Assembly (NCBI GenBank): GCA_001464935.1
Contig: LNEL01000051.1
Coordinates: forward strand, 62,001 to 126,000
Direction: 5' to 3'
DNA length: 64,000 nt
Source: Gammaproteobacteria bacterium Ga0077536
GTDB taxonomy: Bacteria > Pseudomonadota > Gammaproteobacteria > Ga0077536
A model generated the notes under the pieces. That model was not told the origin of the DNA and ran no database searches. It saw only the letters and a program-made list of their open reading frames with translations. Positions within the stretch are counted from its first letter, which is position 1, and each line of letters opens with the position of its first letter. Both the position numbers and the translations under genes were made by a program. Below are positions 9,084-17,723 of this stretch, piece after piece.

Positions 9084-10501
9084 CCGGCCGCGCTCCAGCG
9101 CAGTTGCGCGAGCTGGGCGGCAAAGCCGGCTTCGTCATCGAGACAGCGCAGGTCGAACAGCAGCGCGCCGTCGGCAATGCGCCCGACCACCGGCACCGGC
9201 AGCTGGCGGAATGCGCCCGCCAGGCGTTCGAGCACCTTGCCGCGCCCGCCGCGGGGCGCGATGCGCAGCGCGCGACTCATCAGCAGATCGACCGGCAGCG
9301 CGCCGCTGCCGATCTGGCTCGCGCAGTCGACGATCGACACCGCCGCGGCGTCGCCGAGCGCGGCCGCGAGCGCCGGCAGGAGCCGCGTGGCCTGCGCGTC
9401 GATCTCGGACGCCGGACGCGTCAGCAGGCGCAGCGTCGGCAGTTCGCGCACTGCGCGTGCCGGCTCGGCGTAGAGCCGGAGCACCGCACCGAGCGCCGCC
9501 AGCGTCAGCTTGTCGACGCGCAGCGCGCGTTTCATCGGGTTGCGCTTGATGCGACGGATCAGGGTTCCACGCCCGGCGATGATGCCGGCCTGCGGTCCGC
9601 CGAGCAGCTTGTCGCCGCTGAAGGTCACGAGATCGGCGCCGGCGGCAATGGCCTCGGCGACCGTCGGCTCATGCGGCAGGCCGTAGCGGCTGAGATCAAT
9701 CAGCGTGCCGCTGCCGAGATCGACGACGAACGGCAGATCGTGCGCTCGCGCGGTGGCGGCGAGCACCGTTTCGGGCACTGCGGCGGTGAAGCCGTGAATC
9801 GCATAGTTGCTCGTGTGCACCTTCATCAGCAGCGCCGTGCGCGGCGTGATCGCATCGTCGAAATCCGCCGGGTGCGTGCGGTTCGTGGTGCCGACTTCGA
9901 CGAGTTTCGCGCCGGCGCGCGCCATCACGTCGGGCACGCGGAACGCGCCCCCGATCTCGACCAGTTCGCCGCGCGAGACGACCACTTCGCGACGCAGCGC
10001 CAGCGTGTTCAGCAGCAGCAGCACGGCCGCCGCATTGTTGTTGACGACAGTCGCGGCCTCGGCGCCGGTGAGGCGACAGATCCAGTCCTCGACGTGGCTG
10101 TCGCGATCGCCGCGCGTGCCCGAGGCGAGATCGAACTCGAGGTTGCTCGCGCCACCGGCGACGGCGGTCATCGCGTCGATCGCGGCCTGTGGCAACGGCG
10201 CGCGTCCGAGATTGGTGTGCAGCACGGTGCCGGTGAGGTTGAACACGGGCCGCAGGCTGGGGGCGGTCAGCGACTGCAGGCGCTGTTCGGCGGCCGCCAG
10301 CAGCGCACCGGCGTCGACGCGCGCCAGCGCCGCGGCACCCTGCTCGCTGAGCGCCTCGCGCGCGGCGCCCGCCACTTCGCGCAACACCGAGGTCACGAAC
10401 TCGCGGCCGTGCGCCGCGCACAGGCGCTGGCCGTCCGCCAGACGCAGCAGCTCGTCGATGGCGGGCAGGCTGCGCATGAGGGAATTGCCGCTGTTGCTCA
10501 T
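9080..10501 (-). CDS. selA: L-seryl-tRNA(Sec) selenium transferase SelA
   Basis: A 473-aa PLP enzyme that converts Ser-tRNA(Sec) to Sec-tRNA(Sec) using selenophosphate. The PLP lysine is Lys298 in the motif [13 protein letters not shown]; the N-terminal tRNA-binding region and the NNNAAAVLL stretch of the family are also present. Length matches E. coli SelA (463 aa). It is the first gene of the selA-selB-tRNA-selenoprotein series. The 127 bp upstream separate it from the divergent UGSC selenoprotein gene and must carry both promoters. Confidence 0.97.
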   Translation of the reverse strand: MSNSGNSLMRSLPAIDELLRLADGQRLCAAHGREFVTSVLREVAGAAREALSEQGAAALARVDAGALLAAAEQRLQSLTAPSLRPVFNLTGTVLHTNLGRAPLPQAAIDAMTAVAGGASNLEFDLASGTRGDRDSHVEDWICRLTGAEAATVVNNNAAAVLLLLNTLALRREVVVSRGELVEIGGAFRVPDVMARAGAKLVEVGTTNRTHPADFDDAITPRTALLMKVHTSNYAIHGFTAAVPETVLAATARAHDLPFVVDLGSGTLIDLSRYGLPHEPTVAEAIAAGADLVTFSGDKLLGGPQAGIIAGRGTLIRRIKRNPMKRALRVDKLTLAALGAVLRLYAEPARAVRELPTLRLLTRPASEIDAQATRLLPALAAALGDAAAVSIVDCASQIGSGALPVDLLMSRALRIAPRGGRGKVLERLAGAFRQLPVPVVGRIADGALLFDLRCLDDEAGFAAQLAQLRWSAAG

Positions 10502-10628
10502 CTGTCGTCGCTGTTAGGTTCGGGCCCGCTATCTCACACGATGTCGGCGCGTTTGTCTCGCGCGCGGCCGCTTCTCAGGTGCGCATCCTTTGCCTATGCT
10601 GAAGCCCCACCAGCAGGACAACAGCGTC

Positions 10629-11156
10629 ATGCCGATTCAGTATCACGACCCGCGCGCGACCCGACTCGCGCCCCCGGTGCCCTATCAACTGCGCGCGGCG
10701 CTCGACGGTCCGCTGACCGTCGGCCTGCTCGCGAACGGCTTTCCGGACTCGGTGGCCTTTCTCGACGCCGTCGAAGGGGCGCTGGCCGCGGCGCTGCCGG
10801 CCGCGAGCTTCAGGCGCTACGACAAGGGCAACCCGTCGATCCCGGCGAGCGAGGCGCTGCTGACACGCATCGCGGAAGAATGCGATGTCGTCGCTTCCGC
10901 CTACGGCCATTGAGGCAGCTGCACTTCCGGCACCGTGCGTGACGGCATTGCACTTGCCCGGCGTGGCCGGCCGGCGCTCGCCTTCGTGACCAGCGAATTC
11001 TGGGCCCAGGGGAATTTCGTCGCGCAGGCGTCCGGCATGCCGGACGTGCCGCGCCTCGAACTGCCGCATCCGGTCGCCGGCAGCGGCGTGGCGGCGATGC
11101 AGGCGCTCGCGCTCCGGATTCGGGACGAGGTGCTCGCGCGCCTCGCCGGCACATGA
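10629..11156 (+). CDS. UGSC-family selenoprotein with in-frame UGA = Sec95
   Basis: The frame runs on through a single TGA at 10911-10913 with no shift: upstream VVASAYGH, then U-G-S-C-T-S-G, then TVRDGIALARRGRPAL. U-G-S-C is the signature of the UGSC selenoprotein family, first noted in marine metagenome selenoprotein surveys; the enzymatic function is unknown. Sec95 and Cys98 form a UxxC redox motif. The ATG at 10629 is preferred (AGGA about 10 nt upstream); an in-frame ATG at 10596 and a TTG at 10590 also exist. Total length is 175 aa. The stop overlaps the start of the next gene (ATGA), so the two products probably act together. The selA neighbourhood strongly supports Sec over stop. Confidence 0.92.
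10935..10953 (+). promoter_or_regulatory. Candidate SECIS hairpin of the UGSC selenoprotein
   Basis: Twenty-two nucleotides after the UGA, GUGC pairs with GCAC, extended by a G-U pair and, past a bulged U, by U-A and G-C around an ACGG loop at nucleotides 29-32. Distance and overall shape fit bacterial SECIS elements. An alternative GCAC/GUGC stem at nucleotides 8-25 shares one arm, so the functional fold is not settled. Confidence 0.5.
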
Positions 11157-12229
11157 GCACGTGGCTGACGGCGGCGGACGACGACGCCGCGCTCGAACAG
11201 CTGCACGCCGACGGCTGCACCGACGGGCTGCCGGTGGTGCTGCCGACCGCCTCCCGTGTCGATCGGATGCTGGTCGCCGCCGGCATCGACCGCGAGCTCG
11301 TCATCGGCGAGATGGGTCCGCTGGGCGGCGCCGCGACGGTCGAGAAGATCGCCATCGCGGCGGTGATGGCGGGCTGCCTGCCCGATCACTTTCCGGTGGT
11401 GCTTGCTGCGGTCCGGGCCGTGTGCCAGCCGGCGTTCGATCTCGGCGAGATGCAGGGCACCACGCACTGCATCGCGCCACTGCTGATCGTCAACGGTCCG
11501 GCGCGCGCCGCGTGTGGCGGCATCGCTTCCGGCTTCGGTGTGATGGGGCCCGGGCATCGCGCGAACGCCTCGATCGGCCGCGCGCTCCGGCTCGCGATGA
11601 TCAACATCGGCGGCGCACACCCGGGCGTGTCCGACATGGCGCTGCACGGCACGCCGGCGAAATTCACGTTCTGCATCGCCGAGGACGAAGCCGCCTCGCC
11701 GTTTCCGCCGCTGCACACGAGCCTCGGCTACCGCGCCGACCAGAGTGCGGTCACCGTCGTCGGCGTCGAGAGTCCGCACTCGGTGTTCTTCACCGGCGAC
11801 GCCGACGACCCGCAGTCAGCCGAGCGCCTGCTCGACACGATCGCGAAGGTGATCGCGAACCCCGGCAGCAACAACTCGCATCTCGGCGGCACCGCGGCGG
11901 TGGTGGTGGTGCTCAATCCCGAACATGCGCAGGTGCTCGCCCACGCGGGCCACACGCGCGAGTCACTGCAGCAGACGCTCAGCGCGCGCGCCGTCACGCC
12001 GCGCGCAACGCTCGCGGCGCTGAACACGAAAATGCTGATGGGCACCGGCGACGTGCTGCCGGCCGTGCGCAACCCGGCCAACCTGCACCTGCTGACGGCC
12101 GGCGGCCCGGGTCTGTATACGATGGTGATGCCGTCGTGGTGCGCGGGTCCGCATGGCAACGTGGCCGTGCACGCGGAGATTGAGCTGAACCAGGTCTGCG
12201 CGGTGCCGTGGGTGCGGCAGGAGGCGTAA
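11153..12229 (+). CDS. Conserved partner protein of the UGSC selenoprotein, function unknown
   Basis: A 358-aa protein that I do not recognise as a characterised enzyme. It is probably cytoplasmic, with no signal peptide or clear membrane helices. Visible features are an N-terminal DGCTDGLPVVLPT segment, a GEMGPLGGAATVEKIAIAA segment, a GTTHCIAPLLIVNGP segment and a Gly-rich ASGFGVMGPGHRANASIGRA stretch. At least six Cys are spread through it, several next to Gly/Thr turns. It overlaps the UGSC selenoprotein gene by ATGA, implying translational coupling and a likely complex or shared pathway. A redox or thiol/selenol reaction is plausible but unproven. Confidence 0.75.
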   Translation: MSTWLTAADDDAALEQLHADGCTDGLPVVLPTASRVDRMLVAAGIDRELVIGEMGPLGGAATVEKIAIAAVMAGCLPDHFPVVLAAVRAVCQPAFDLGEMQGTTHCIAPLLIVNGPARAACGGIASGFGVMGPGHRANASIGRALRLAMINIGGAHPGVSDMALHGTPAKFTFCIAEDEAASPFPPLHTSLGYRADQSAVTVVGVESPHSVFFTGDADDPQSAERLLDTIAKVIANPGSNNSHLGGTAAVVVVLNPEHAQVLAHAGHTRESLQQTLSARAVTPRATLAALNTKMLMGTGDVLPAVRNPANLHLLTAGGPGLYTMVMPSWCAGPHGNVAVHAEIELNQVCAVPWVRQEA

Positions 12230-12284
12230 GCAGGCACCCGGCGCGGCGCCCAATGTGCCGTGGGTGAACGCCGCGCCAGGGCCA

Positions 12285-12379
12285 GATCCCGGAATTCGCG
12301 ATGCTTGATCCGGGCTGCGTCGAGTCAACGCGCTGCCCGCATCCCTTAGACCGGATCAAGCGCAGTGACATCCGGGATC
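12285..12379. repeat. Imperfect long inverted repeat (REP/BIME-like)
   Basis: Two arms of about 29 nt face each other. Each begins GATCCCGGA and ends CTTGATCCGG when read from its own strand, with a divergent ~9-nt middle. The element fills the gap between two convergent genes. Similar palindromes (CCGGATCAAGCGCAG cores) are dispersed in many proteobacterial genomes. It may act as a bidirectional terminator or mRNA stabiliser. Nothing else is seen between 12230 and 12464. Confidence 0.6.
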
Positions 12380-12464
12380 ACGGCGGGGCACGTCATCATC
12401 TCCGGCACCCCGGCCATGCGGTGGCGCTGTGGGGGCTCGACGCTGTCCCAATCGCGAATTCGGA

Positions 12465-13415
12465 CTACCTCAGCGGCTGCGTATGCACACCGGACTGCGT
12501 GAACAGCAGCAGCTTGTCACCCGCGTGCAGGACACTCGTCGCGAACTGGCGATCCGGGCGTATGCCGGCCTTGAATTCGAGCTGCGGACTGCCGATCGAC
12601 ACCGCGCCGCCGAGTCCGACGAGGACGACGCGGCCGTCATCGAGTTCATCGACGTCGGTCAGGGACTGATCGGTGCCCGTCGCGAACTCCGACCAGCTTT
12701 CGCCGCGGTCGGTCGAGATCAGCGCGTGGCCGACCATGCCGACGACGATCACGCTGCCGTCGCGGCGTGAGGTGCCGCCCCACAGCGACCCCTCGTACGG
12801 TGTCTGCACCAGCTTCCAGCTCACCCCGCGGTCGTCGGACAGGAACACGCCGCCGATTTCCGCCGCGATGTACAGGCGACCGTCGACGCCGGCGAACACG
12901 TGGTTCAGGTGCCGCTCGCCGTCTTCGCCGTCGGCGACATAGAACTGTTCCCAGGTCTTGCCGCCGTCCTCGGTGGCCAGCGCGTAGCCATAGGGGCCGA
13001 CCGCGATGCCGTGCCGGGCATTTTCGAACCAGACGGAGAACAGGCTGTCGACGCCGTTCATCTCGCCGTGCTGCACGATCCACTGCTCACCGCCGTCGGT
13101 GGTGTGGAGGATCTGGCCGCCGTGCCCGACCGCCCAGCCGAGGTCGTCATCGACGAAGGTCACCGAGGTCAGCGTCGTGCGCGTCGGCACGTGCCGCGCC
13201 TGGCGCCAGCTCGCTCCTTCGTCGTCGGACAACAGGATGTGACCGTACTCGCCGACCGCGATCAGGCGCGGGCCTGCCCGCGTGGCGTCGAGCAGCAGGC
13301 TGTGGGCAGCGAGCGGCGCGATTCGCGCGTCGGTCGCTGCGTTGGCCGTCCCGTCGGCGACGGCCGCGCCCAGCCAGCCCACGAGCAGCATCGTCATCAG
13401 GATCAGACGAATCAT
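12465..13415 (-). CDS. YCF48/BNR-repeat beta-propeller exported protein
   Basis: A 316-aa protein with an N-terminal signal peptide (about 20 residues, LILMTMLLVGWLGAAVA). Repeated D-x-G-x-S/T-W motifs (SDDEGASWRQ, TTDGGEQWIV, TEDGGKTWEQ, SDDRGVSWKL, STDRGESWSE) mark a BNR/YCF48-type beta-propeller. YCF48 (Hcf136) helps assemble photosystem II in phototrophs; here the protein is presumably a periplasmic scaffold. It follows the RND gene by 13 bp and is the last gene of the amine-dehydrogenase/envelope series. Such proteins commonly accompany RND, DUF1302 and DUF1329 genes, but the joint function is not established. Confidence 0.85.
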   Translation of the reverse strand: MIRLILMTMLLVGWLGAAVADGTANAATDARIAPLAAHSLLLDATRAGPRLIAVGEYGHILLSDDEGASWRQARHVPTRTTLTSVTFVDDDLGWAVGHGGQILHTTDGGEQWIVQHGEMNGVDSLFSVWFENARHGIAVGPYGYALATEDGGKTWEQFYVADGEDGERHLNHVFAGVDGRLYIAAEIGGVFLSDDRGVSWKLVQTPYEGSLWGGTSRRDGSVIVVGMVGHALISTDRGESWSEFATGTDQSLTDVDELDDGRVVLVGLGGAVSIGSPQLEFKAGIRPDRQFATSVLHAGDKLLLFTQSGVHTQPLR

Positions 13416-13428
13416 CGTCGGGACCCCG

Positions 13429-15789
13429 TCAGTGTGCGAGAAACGGCCGCCGCACGGGCGTGCGGCGGGGGATGAGGGTGTCGATCACCACCGCGAGCGC
13501 GGGCAGCAGGGTGATTGCCATCACCATGTTGATCATGAACATGAATGCGAGCAGCAGGCCCATGTCGGCCTGGAACTTGAGTTCCGAGAAGGCCCAGGTC
13601 GCCACGCCGATCGACAGCGTGATTGCGGTGAAGATCGTCGCATTGCCCGTCTCGCGCAGCGTACGCTGGAACGCGGGCACGATATCGATGCCCTCGGCGA
13701 GATACATCTGCAGACGGTTGTAGATGTAGAACGCATAGTCGACGCCGATGCCGACCGCGAGCACCATCACCGGCAGCGTCGCCACCGTCAGCCCGATATC
13801 GAGCTCCTTCATGAACCAGTAGCCGAGGAACGTCGCGACAGTCAGCGGCACGCAGCAGGCGATCGTGGCACGCCAGTCGCGATAGGTGAAGAACACGAGC
13901 GCGATGATCGTCGCATAGACATAGAGCATCATCGGCAGCTCCGTGGTCTCGAGCACTTCGTTGGTGGCCGCCTGCACCCCGACGTTGCCGCTCGCGAGCC
14001 GGATATTGACGGTCTTCTCGGGATGATTGCGCCGATAGTCCTTGGCGGCGTCGACCACGGCCTTGATCGTCGTTGCCTTGTGATCGGTCAGATAGACATT
14101 GATCGGCAGCACCGTGCACAGTGGATCGTAAAGCCCGGAGCCCTCGCCGGCGAGGCCGATGAAGCTCGCCATCGAGCGATCGTCGCGCGGCAGCGCAAAC
14201 CATTTCGGATTGCCTTCGTTGAAGCCCGACGAGCCGACCTTCACCAGCGACGGCAGCGCAGCGACGCTGATGACGCCCGGGACGTTCTGCATCGCCCAGC
14301 TGAACTCATCGAGGTAGGTCATGCGCGCGAAGTCGTAACACCCTTCCTGCGGGATTTCGTTGACGATGGTGAAGACGTCGAGGCCGAGGCTGAAGCGCTC
14401 GACGATGGCCACCGCATCGCGGTTGTAGCGCGCCGTTTCACGCAGTTCCGGCGCGCCGGGTTTCAAATACCCGACATGGCGCCCCAGCGACTCCCAGTAG
14501 GCCACGCCGAAGATCACGGCCGCGATGCCGACGAGCCCGAAGGCCCAGCGCCGATCGGCTGCATGATCGAAAATCCACATCAGGCCTTCGCGCTTCTCGC
14601 GCAGATGCGTGATGCGCGCGACGTAATCCGGGCCGAGCCGGAAATACGACGCCACGACCGGCAACATCACAAGGTTGGTGACGATCTTGTAGGCCACGCC
14701 GATCGAGGCCGTGATCGACAGTTCGCGAATCATCGGGATCGGGATCAGGATCAGCGTCGCGAAGCCGACGAAGGCCGTGACCAGCGCCATCGTGCCCGGG
14801 ATCAGCAGCCCGGTGAAACTCGCTTTCGCGGCGTCGAAAGTCGTCTTGCCGGCGCAGATGCCCTGCGAGATGTAGTTGACCTGCTGCACGCCATGCGACA
14901 CGCCAATGGCGAACACCAGGAACGGCACGAGGATCGCGAGCGGGTCGAGCCCGTAGCCGAGCAGCTTCAAGGTGCCGAACTGCCAGATCAACGACACCAG
15001 CGAGCACAGCAGTGCCGTGAACGTGAACGCCAGCGATCGGCTGTACAGCCACACCGCAAAGGCCGTCAGCACAAAGGCCAGCACGAAGAATTTCGCCACC
15101 GACTTCGCGCCTTCGGCGATATCGCTGATCTGCTTCGCAAAGCCGATGATCTGGACTTCGATATTGTCGTTCTCGAACTTCTGGCGCACTTCCTGCTCGA
15201 TGCGCTTGCCGAGTTCGATGTAGTCGGTCTTCTCCCGCGTGCGCGGGTTGTAGTCGAGCAGGTCGGCGACGACCATCGCGCCGGAGTCGTCATTGGCGAC
15301 CAGGCTGCCGACGTAACCGCCGACGATCACGTTCTCGCGGATCTGCGCGATGTTCTCCTGGTTGAGCTTGTCGGCGGTGATGTCCCCGCCGATCACGTCA
15401 CGCGCCTGAAAGCCCTCTTCTGTGATCAGCAGCACGCGGGTGTTCGGCGTCCACAGCGAGGACACCGTGTTGCGGTCGACGCCAGGCATGAACATCACCG
15501 CCTGCGTGACGTCGTGCAGCGCGCGGAGGAACTCCTCGTTCCACATCGTGCCGTCGCGGGCATGCAGCACCACGATCAGCCGGTTCGCTCCGAACAGCAT
15601 GTCGCGGTACTTGAAAAAGGTGTCGGTGTATTCGTGCCCGGTCGGCAGTTGCTTGTCGAAACCGGCATCCATGCGCAGACCGGACGCGAACCAGCCCATC
15701 ACCGCAGTGAACACGGCGAGCACGGCCAGCAGCGCGGCGCGATGGCCGAAGACGAAGGTCTCCAGCCATTGAATGAAACGGGTGATCAT
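13429..15789 (-). CDS. RND/MMPL-family transporter
   Basis: A 786-aa inner-membrane protein with two repeats of one helix, a large periplasmic loop and five further helices, as in MMPL/HAE2-type RND permeases. The GVDYAFYIYNR segment in the second half and GVSHGVQQVNY in the first are the matching transmembrane motifs of this family. It is a single polypeptide without a partner membrane-fusion gene here. The start overlaps the DUF1302 stop by 4 nt (ATGA). Exporters of this type move lipids or other hydrophobic molecules; the substrate is unknown. Confidence 0.9.
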   Translation of the reverse strand: MITRFIQWLETFVFGHRAALLAVLAVFTAVMGWFASGLRMDAGFDKQLPTGHEYTDTFFKYRDMLFGANRLIVVLHARDGTMWNEEFLRALHDVTQAVMFMPGVDRNTVSSLWTPNTRVLLITEEGFQARDVIGGDITADKLNQENIAQIRENVIVGGYVGSLVANDDSGAMVVADLLDYNPRTREKTDYIELGKRIEQEVRQKFENDNIEVQIIGFAKQISDIAEGAKSVAKFFVLAFVLTAFAVWLYSRSLAFTFTALLCSLVSLIWQFGTLKLLGYGLDPLAILVPFLVFAIGVSHGVQQVNYISQGICAGKTTFDAAKASFTGLLIPGTMALVTAFVGFATLILIPIPMIRELSITASIGVAYKIVTNLVMLPVVASYFRLGPDYVARITHLREKREGLMWIFDHAADRRWAFGLVGIAAVIFGVAYWESLGRHVGYLKPGAPELRETARYNRDAVAIVERFSLGLDVFTIVNEIPQEGCYDFARMTYLDEFSWAMQNVPGVISVAALPSLVKVGSSGFNEGNPKWFALPRDDRSMASFIGLAGEGSGLYDPLCTVLPINVYLTDHKATTIKAVVDAAKDYRRNHPEKTVNIRLASGNVGVQAATNEVLETTELPMMLYVYATIIALVFFTYRDWRATIACCVPLTVATFLGYWFMKELDIGLTVATLPVMVLAVGIGVDYAFYIYNRLQMYLAEGIDIVPAFQRTLRETGNATIFTAITLSIGVATWAFSELKFQADMGLLLAFMFMINMVMAITLLPALAVVIDTLIPRRTPVRRPFLAH

Positions 15790-17705
15790 GGGGATGCTGC
15801 GGAGATGCCGCGCGGGACGGTCGGCGACCTGATCGTCGCGCTCACGCCGACGAAGTCACGGTCACGCACGATGTTCGAAGAGCCGCCGCCGAAGTAGTTC
15901 GTGTAGCCGACCTGGAACTTGTAGAAGTTGTTGTAGTCGGCGGTCACGCCCAGGAACACGGCCTTGCGGTCTTCGACGAACGGCAGCGCGTTCGGCGTGG
16001 TGCCGGAGAAGTCGTGATAGAAGTCGACGATCGGCGTCACCGTGTAGCTGCCGAACGCGTTCGGGTAGGTCAGCGACAGTTCGACGACATAGCCCGCCGA
16101 GGTCTTGTCCGGCACATCGTAGCTCGGGAAGATCAGGTACGGGACATTGTGCGGATCGAGGCTCGGGTAATGCGTGGCCGCGATTTCGGCCAGCACATAA
16201 CCTTCCGCGGCGCCGAGCGTGCGCATGAGGTCGCCGAACACGCTGTCGACTTCGATGAAGTAGAAGCCGGTCAGGTGACCCTGCCAGCGCTCTTCCTCGA
16301 CGTAGCCGCGCGTGTAACCACTGGTGCACGCCGCATCGAAGGACTTGCCGGGGCCGGGCGTCACCACGTCGCCGGTACCGATGCCGCAACCGACGACGTC
16401 CATGATGCTGTGGCCCATCGCGGCGCTGCCGGGCTGCAGGCCGAAGCCGGCGAGGCCGGTCGGCAGCGGCACGGTCGGGTCGATCGCAACCGAATCCTTC
16501 GGCCGGTACGACACTTCGGAGCCGACCGCGAGCGGCCCGAGCTTCGTGTTGCCGGAGATGCCGAACAGATGCTTGTCCTCGCCGAACTCGTTGAAGTAGC
16601 CGAGGCCCAGCGGATTGCCGGCCCCCTGGATCGCCGGGTCGTAGACGAACGAGGTCCACGGCAGCTTGTCGTGGAAATGCACGTAGTAGATGCCGAACTC
16701 GGCGTCGAAGGATTCCGGAATCCAGCGCAGCGCGAGGCCGAACTGGCCGGTCTTCTCAGGCGAGCGGTCGGTACGGTACTGCGGCACGATGTTGCCGCCG
16801 GGAATCGAGGGGGTGACGAGATCGTCGCCGCAGGTGAAGGCGTCGAAGTTGCCGCACAGGCCGAAACTCGACGGCGCGAACGCATCCAGCTGGCCGCGGC
16901 CGACGACATCGGCGCCGGACAGGAAGGTACCGACCGGGTCGAAACGGAAGTCGTTCCACACGAACTGGTAATAACCTTCGACCGACACGTTGTCGGTGAC
17001 ACCGGCATTGAAGTAGAACATCGGCGCCGGACGCAGCACTTCCTTGATCTGGGTGCCCGGCGTGCGGAAACGCCGGATGTCGAGCGCGTTGATCGAATTG
17101 ATGCCGCCGAGGATGAAGATGTCTTCGCCCCACGACACCACCTGGTTGCCGAGGCGCACCTTCGCGGGCTGGCCGAAGAGGTCGAAGTCCTTCGACACCC
17201 ACAGGTCGAGCGGCGTGAAATTCAGCTCGGCGACACGCTCGGCCTTCTCGCTCAGGTTGGTGAAGCGGCCGTCATCGATCGCATGGTCGTACAACCACGT
17301 GAAGCGGCTCAGGAACTCCCAGCCGTCGCCCCAGCGCAGGCCGATTTCATGCGTGCCTTTGATCGCGGCAGAGGTGACGTCCCACTGGTCGAAGTTCAGG
17401 TTGCCGTTGTCGCCGTTCAGGAAATTGAAATCCGGGTTCGCGGCAGGCCCGCCGTCCGGGCCGTGCAGCGCGCGACCGATATCGCCGGTGACCGGCGCGG
17501 TGCCGCCGTTGTCGCGGCCGATCAGGCCCCGCATGCGTTCCTGCGTGCGCATCTGCGCACCATAGGACAGCACGGTGTCGACGTTCAGCACGGCGCCGTT
17601 GTCGAATTCCCAACGGCGCGCTTCGGCGATCGGCGCCGCCAGAACGGCGCCAACCGCGGCCGCCAGTGCGAGCCGGCGTGCCGGCAGAGAGTGTGTATTG
17701 GTCAT
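15786..17705 (-). CDS. DUF1302 outer-membrane-type protein
   Basis: A 639-aa protein with a signal peptide (residues ~1-29, ending PIAEA before RRWEFDNG). The rest is rich in alternating aromatic strands typical of an outer-membrane beta-barrel, and it ends in a strand with SATIRSP. The DUF1302 family pattern is clear (RWEFDNGAVLN, VVSWGEDIF, GYYQFVW). DUF1302 and DUF1329 proteins nearly always occur as a pair. It lies 18 bp after DUF1329 and overlaps the RND gene. A role as outer-membrane conduit for a hydrophobic substrate is inference. Confidence 0.9.
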   Translation of the reverse strand: MTNTHSLPARRLALAAAVGAVLAAPIAEARRWEFDNGAVLNVDTVLSYGAQMRTQERMRGLIGRDNGGTAPVTGDIGRALHGPDGGPAANPDFNFLNGDNGNLNFDQWDVTSAAIKGTHEIGLRWGDGWEFLSRFTWLYDHAIDDGRFTNLSEKAERVAELNFTPLDLWVSKDFDLFGQPAKVRLGNQVVSWGEDIFILGGINSINALDIRRFRTPGTQIKEVLRPAPMFYFNAGVTDNVSVEGYYQFVWNDFRFDPVGTFLSGADVVGRGQLDAFAPSSFGLCGNFDAFTCGDDLVTPSIPGGNIVPQYRTDRSPEKTGQFGLALRWIPESFDAEFGIYYVHFHDKLPWTSFVYDPAIQGAGNPLGLGYFNEFGEDKHLFGISGNTKLGPLAVGSEVSYRPKDSVAIDPTVPLPTGLAGFGLQPGSAAMGHSIMDVVGCGIGTGDVVTPGPGKSFDAACTSGYTRGYVEEERWQGHLTGFYFIEVDSVFGDLMRTLGAAEGYVLAEIAATHYPSLDPHNVPYLIFPSYDVPDKTSAGYVVELSLTYPNAFGSYTVTPIVDFYHDFSGTTPNALPFVEDRKAVFLGVTADYNNFYKFQVGYTNYFGGGSSNIVRDRDFVGVSATIRSPTVPRGISAASP

Positions 17706-17723
17706 GGCCCCCCCCGGGGTGTG

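Noticed and set aside
7242..9473. 743-aa plus-strand open frame over selB
   Set aside because: Shadow of selB; composition dominated by Arg, His and Gln with no recognisable domain.
10911..10913. Two separate genes, 10590-10913 and 10935-11156
   Set aside because: They are in the same frame and the junction spells the UGSC signature; the second piece has no good start of its own.
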